Source: Candidatus Omnitrophota bacterium (GTDB lineage Bacteria > Omnitrophota > Gorgyraeia > Pluralincolimonadales > Pluralincolimonadaceae). From it: a stretch of DNA of 5,287 bases. Below, piece by piece: positions 4,930-5,287 of this stretch; within the stretch, counting starts at the first letter, position 1; each line of letters opens with the position of its first letter. The position numbers and the translations under genes were made by a program. The DNA lies in NCBI GenBank assembly GCA_028715315.1, contig JAQUSA010000080.1, positions 1 through 5,287 on the forward strand, written 5' to 3'. Under the pieces are notes generated by a model. The model was given only the letters and a program-made list of their open reading frames with translations. It was not told the origin of the DNA and made no database searches.

Positions 4930-5287
4930 ATGACGGTCCTCGCTGAAAAGACATTCGAAAAAATAACGAAGAGGGACGGCTCCAAAGAGAAGTTCGATTT
5001 TAGTAAGATTGTGAATGCCATAAATATGGCTGGAACGGCGACGGGGGAGTTCGGGATCGAAACTGCCGAAAAGCTGGCCGGGAAGGTCTTAAATACAGTT
5101 TTTCAGTTTACCGTCCGCGATTGTCCTTCGGTCGAGATGGTGCAGGATATTGTCGAAGAGGTGCTTATATCATCTCCGTATAAAAAAGCCGCCAAGGCGT
5201 TCATCCTGTACAGGGACGAGCATGCCAGGATCAGGGAAGTCACATCGAAATTCAACGTCAACTTAGTAGACCAATATATAAACAACA
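4930..5287 (+). CDS. nrdD: Ribonucleotide reductase N-terminus with ATP-cone, probably anaerobic class III (3' end outside window)
   Basis: The frame starts at the ATG at 4930, with GGAGGT at 4920-4925, and stays open to the right edge (119 codons). Residues about 10-103 form an ATP-cone, the nucleotide-sensing regulatory domain of ribonucleotide reductases: ITKRDGSKEKFDFSKIVNAI (12-31), then SVEMVQDIVEEVLI, and SPYKKAAKAFILYRDEHARI (82-101). The start of the next domain (NVNLVDQYINN, 109-119) resembles the linker into class III NrdD proteins, but the catalytic domain is not visible. A B12-dependent class II enzyme (NrdJ) is the main alternative. NrdR is unlikely because the N-terminal zinc ribbon is absent. 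The start is 20 nt after the cbiR stop, so the two are probably cotranscribed and both under the B12 riboswitches. A B12-independent reductase repressed by B12 would make physiological sense; a B12-dependent one would not. Confidence 0.75.
   Translation, partial: MTVLAEKTFEKITKRDGSKEKFDFSKIVNAINMAGTATGEFGIETAEKLAGKVLNTVFQFTVRDCPSVEMVQDIVEEVLISSPYKKAAKAFILYRDEHARIREVTSKFNVNLVDQYINN

Noticed and set aside
4930..5287. Reading the ATP-cone gene as the transcriptional repressor NrdR
   Set aside because: NrdR begins with a four-cysteine zinc ribbon before the ATP-cone; here the cone starts within about 10 residues of the start, and a further domain follows.

Overview
The window looks like ordinary chromosomal DNA from a bacterium. 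GC is moderate (about half), coding density is high, and all four genes are on the + strand. No mobile element, CRISPR array, rRNA or tRNA was seen. The phylum cannot be fixed from sequence alone. The protein style and the B12-salvage plus ATP-cone reductase combination would suit an uncultivated anaerobe, for example the Omnitrophota/PVC neighbourhood. That is a weak inference.

Layout. (1) Positions 1-1775 hold the 3' part of carB, the large subunit of carbamoyl-phosphate synthase, cut by the window edge. (2) Positions 1776-1903 are a compact leader: a near-consensus extended -10 sigma70-type promoter, then an intrinsic terminator only about 30-55 nt downstream of the predicted start of transcription. 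(3) Positions 1904-3520 encode a YbiT-like ABC-F ATPase. Its second nucleotide-binding domain has lost the Walker A lysine, the Q-loop glutamine and the catalytic glutamate. (4) Positions 3521-4075 carry no gene but are full of regulation: one promoter, then two complete cobalamin riboswitches in series, each followed by its own terminator. (5) Positions 4076-4909 encode a TIM-barrel protein of the xylose isomerase/AP endonuclease 2 superfamily, best read as the cobamide-remodelling enzyme CbiR. (6) From 4930 to the edge is the N-terminus of an ATP-cone protein, most likely an anaerobic (class III, NrdD-type) ribonucleotide reductase, 20 nt behind cbiR.

How it fits together. The last two genes look like one operon controlled by two B12 sensors in tandem. 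When B12 is scarce, read-through would make CbiR, which in its known form opens non-preferred corrinoids for rebuilding, and a reductase that may not need B12. Either sensor alone could shut the operon by termination when cobamide is sufficient. This stacked riboswitch / cobamide-remodelling / nucleotide-reduction unit is the most interesting part of the window. Second is the ABC-F protein, in which essentially all parts of one composite ATP site are degenerate and the other site is intact. It also appears to sit behind an attenuator-like leader.
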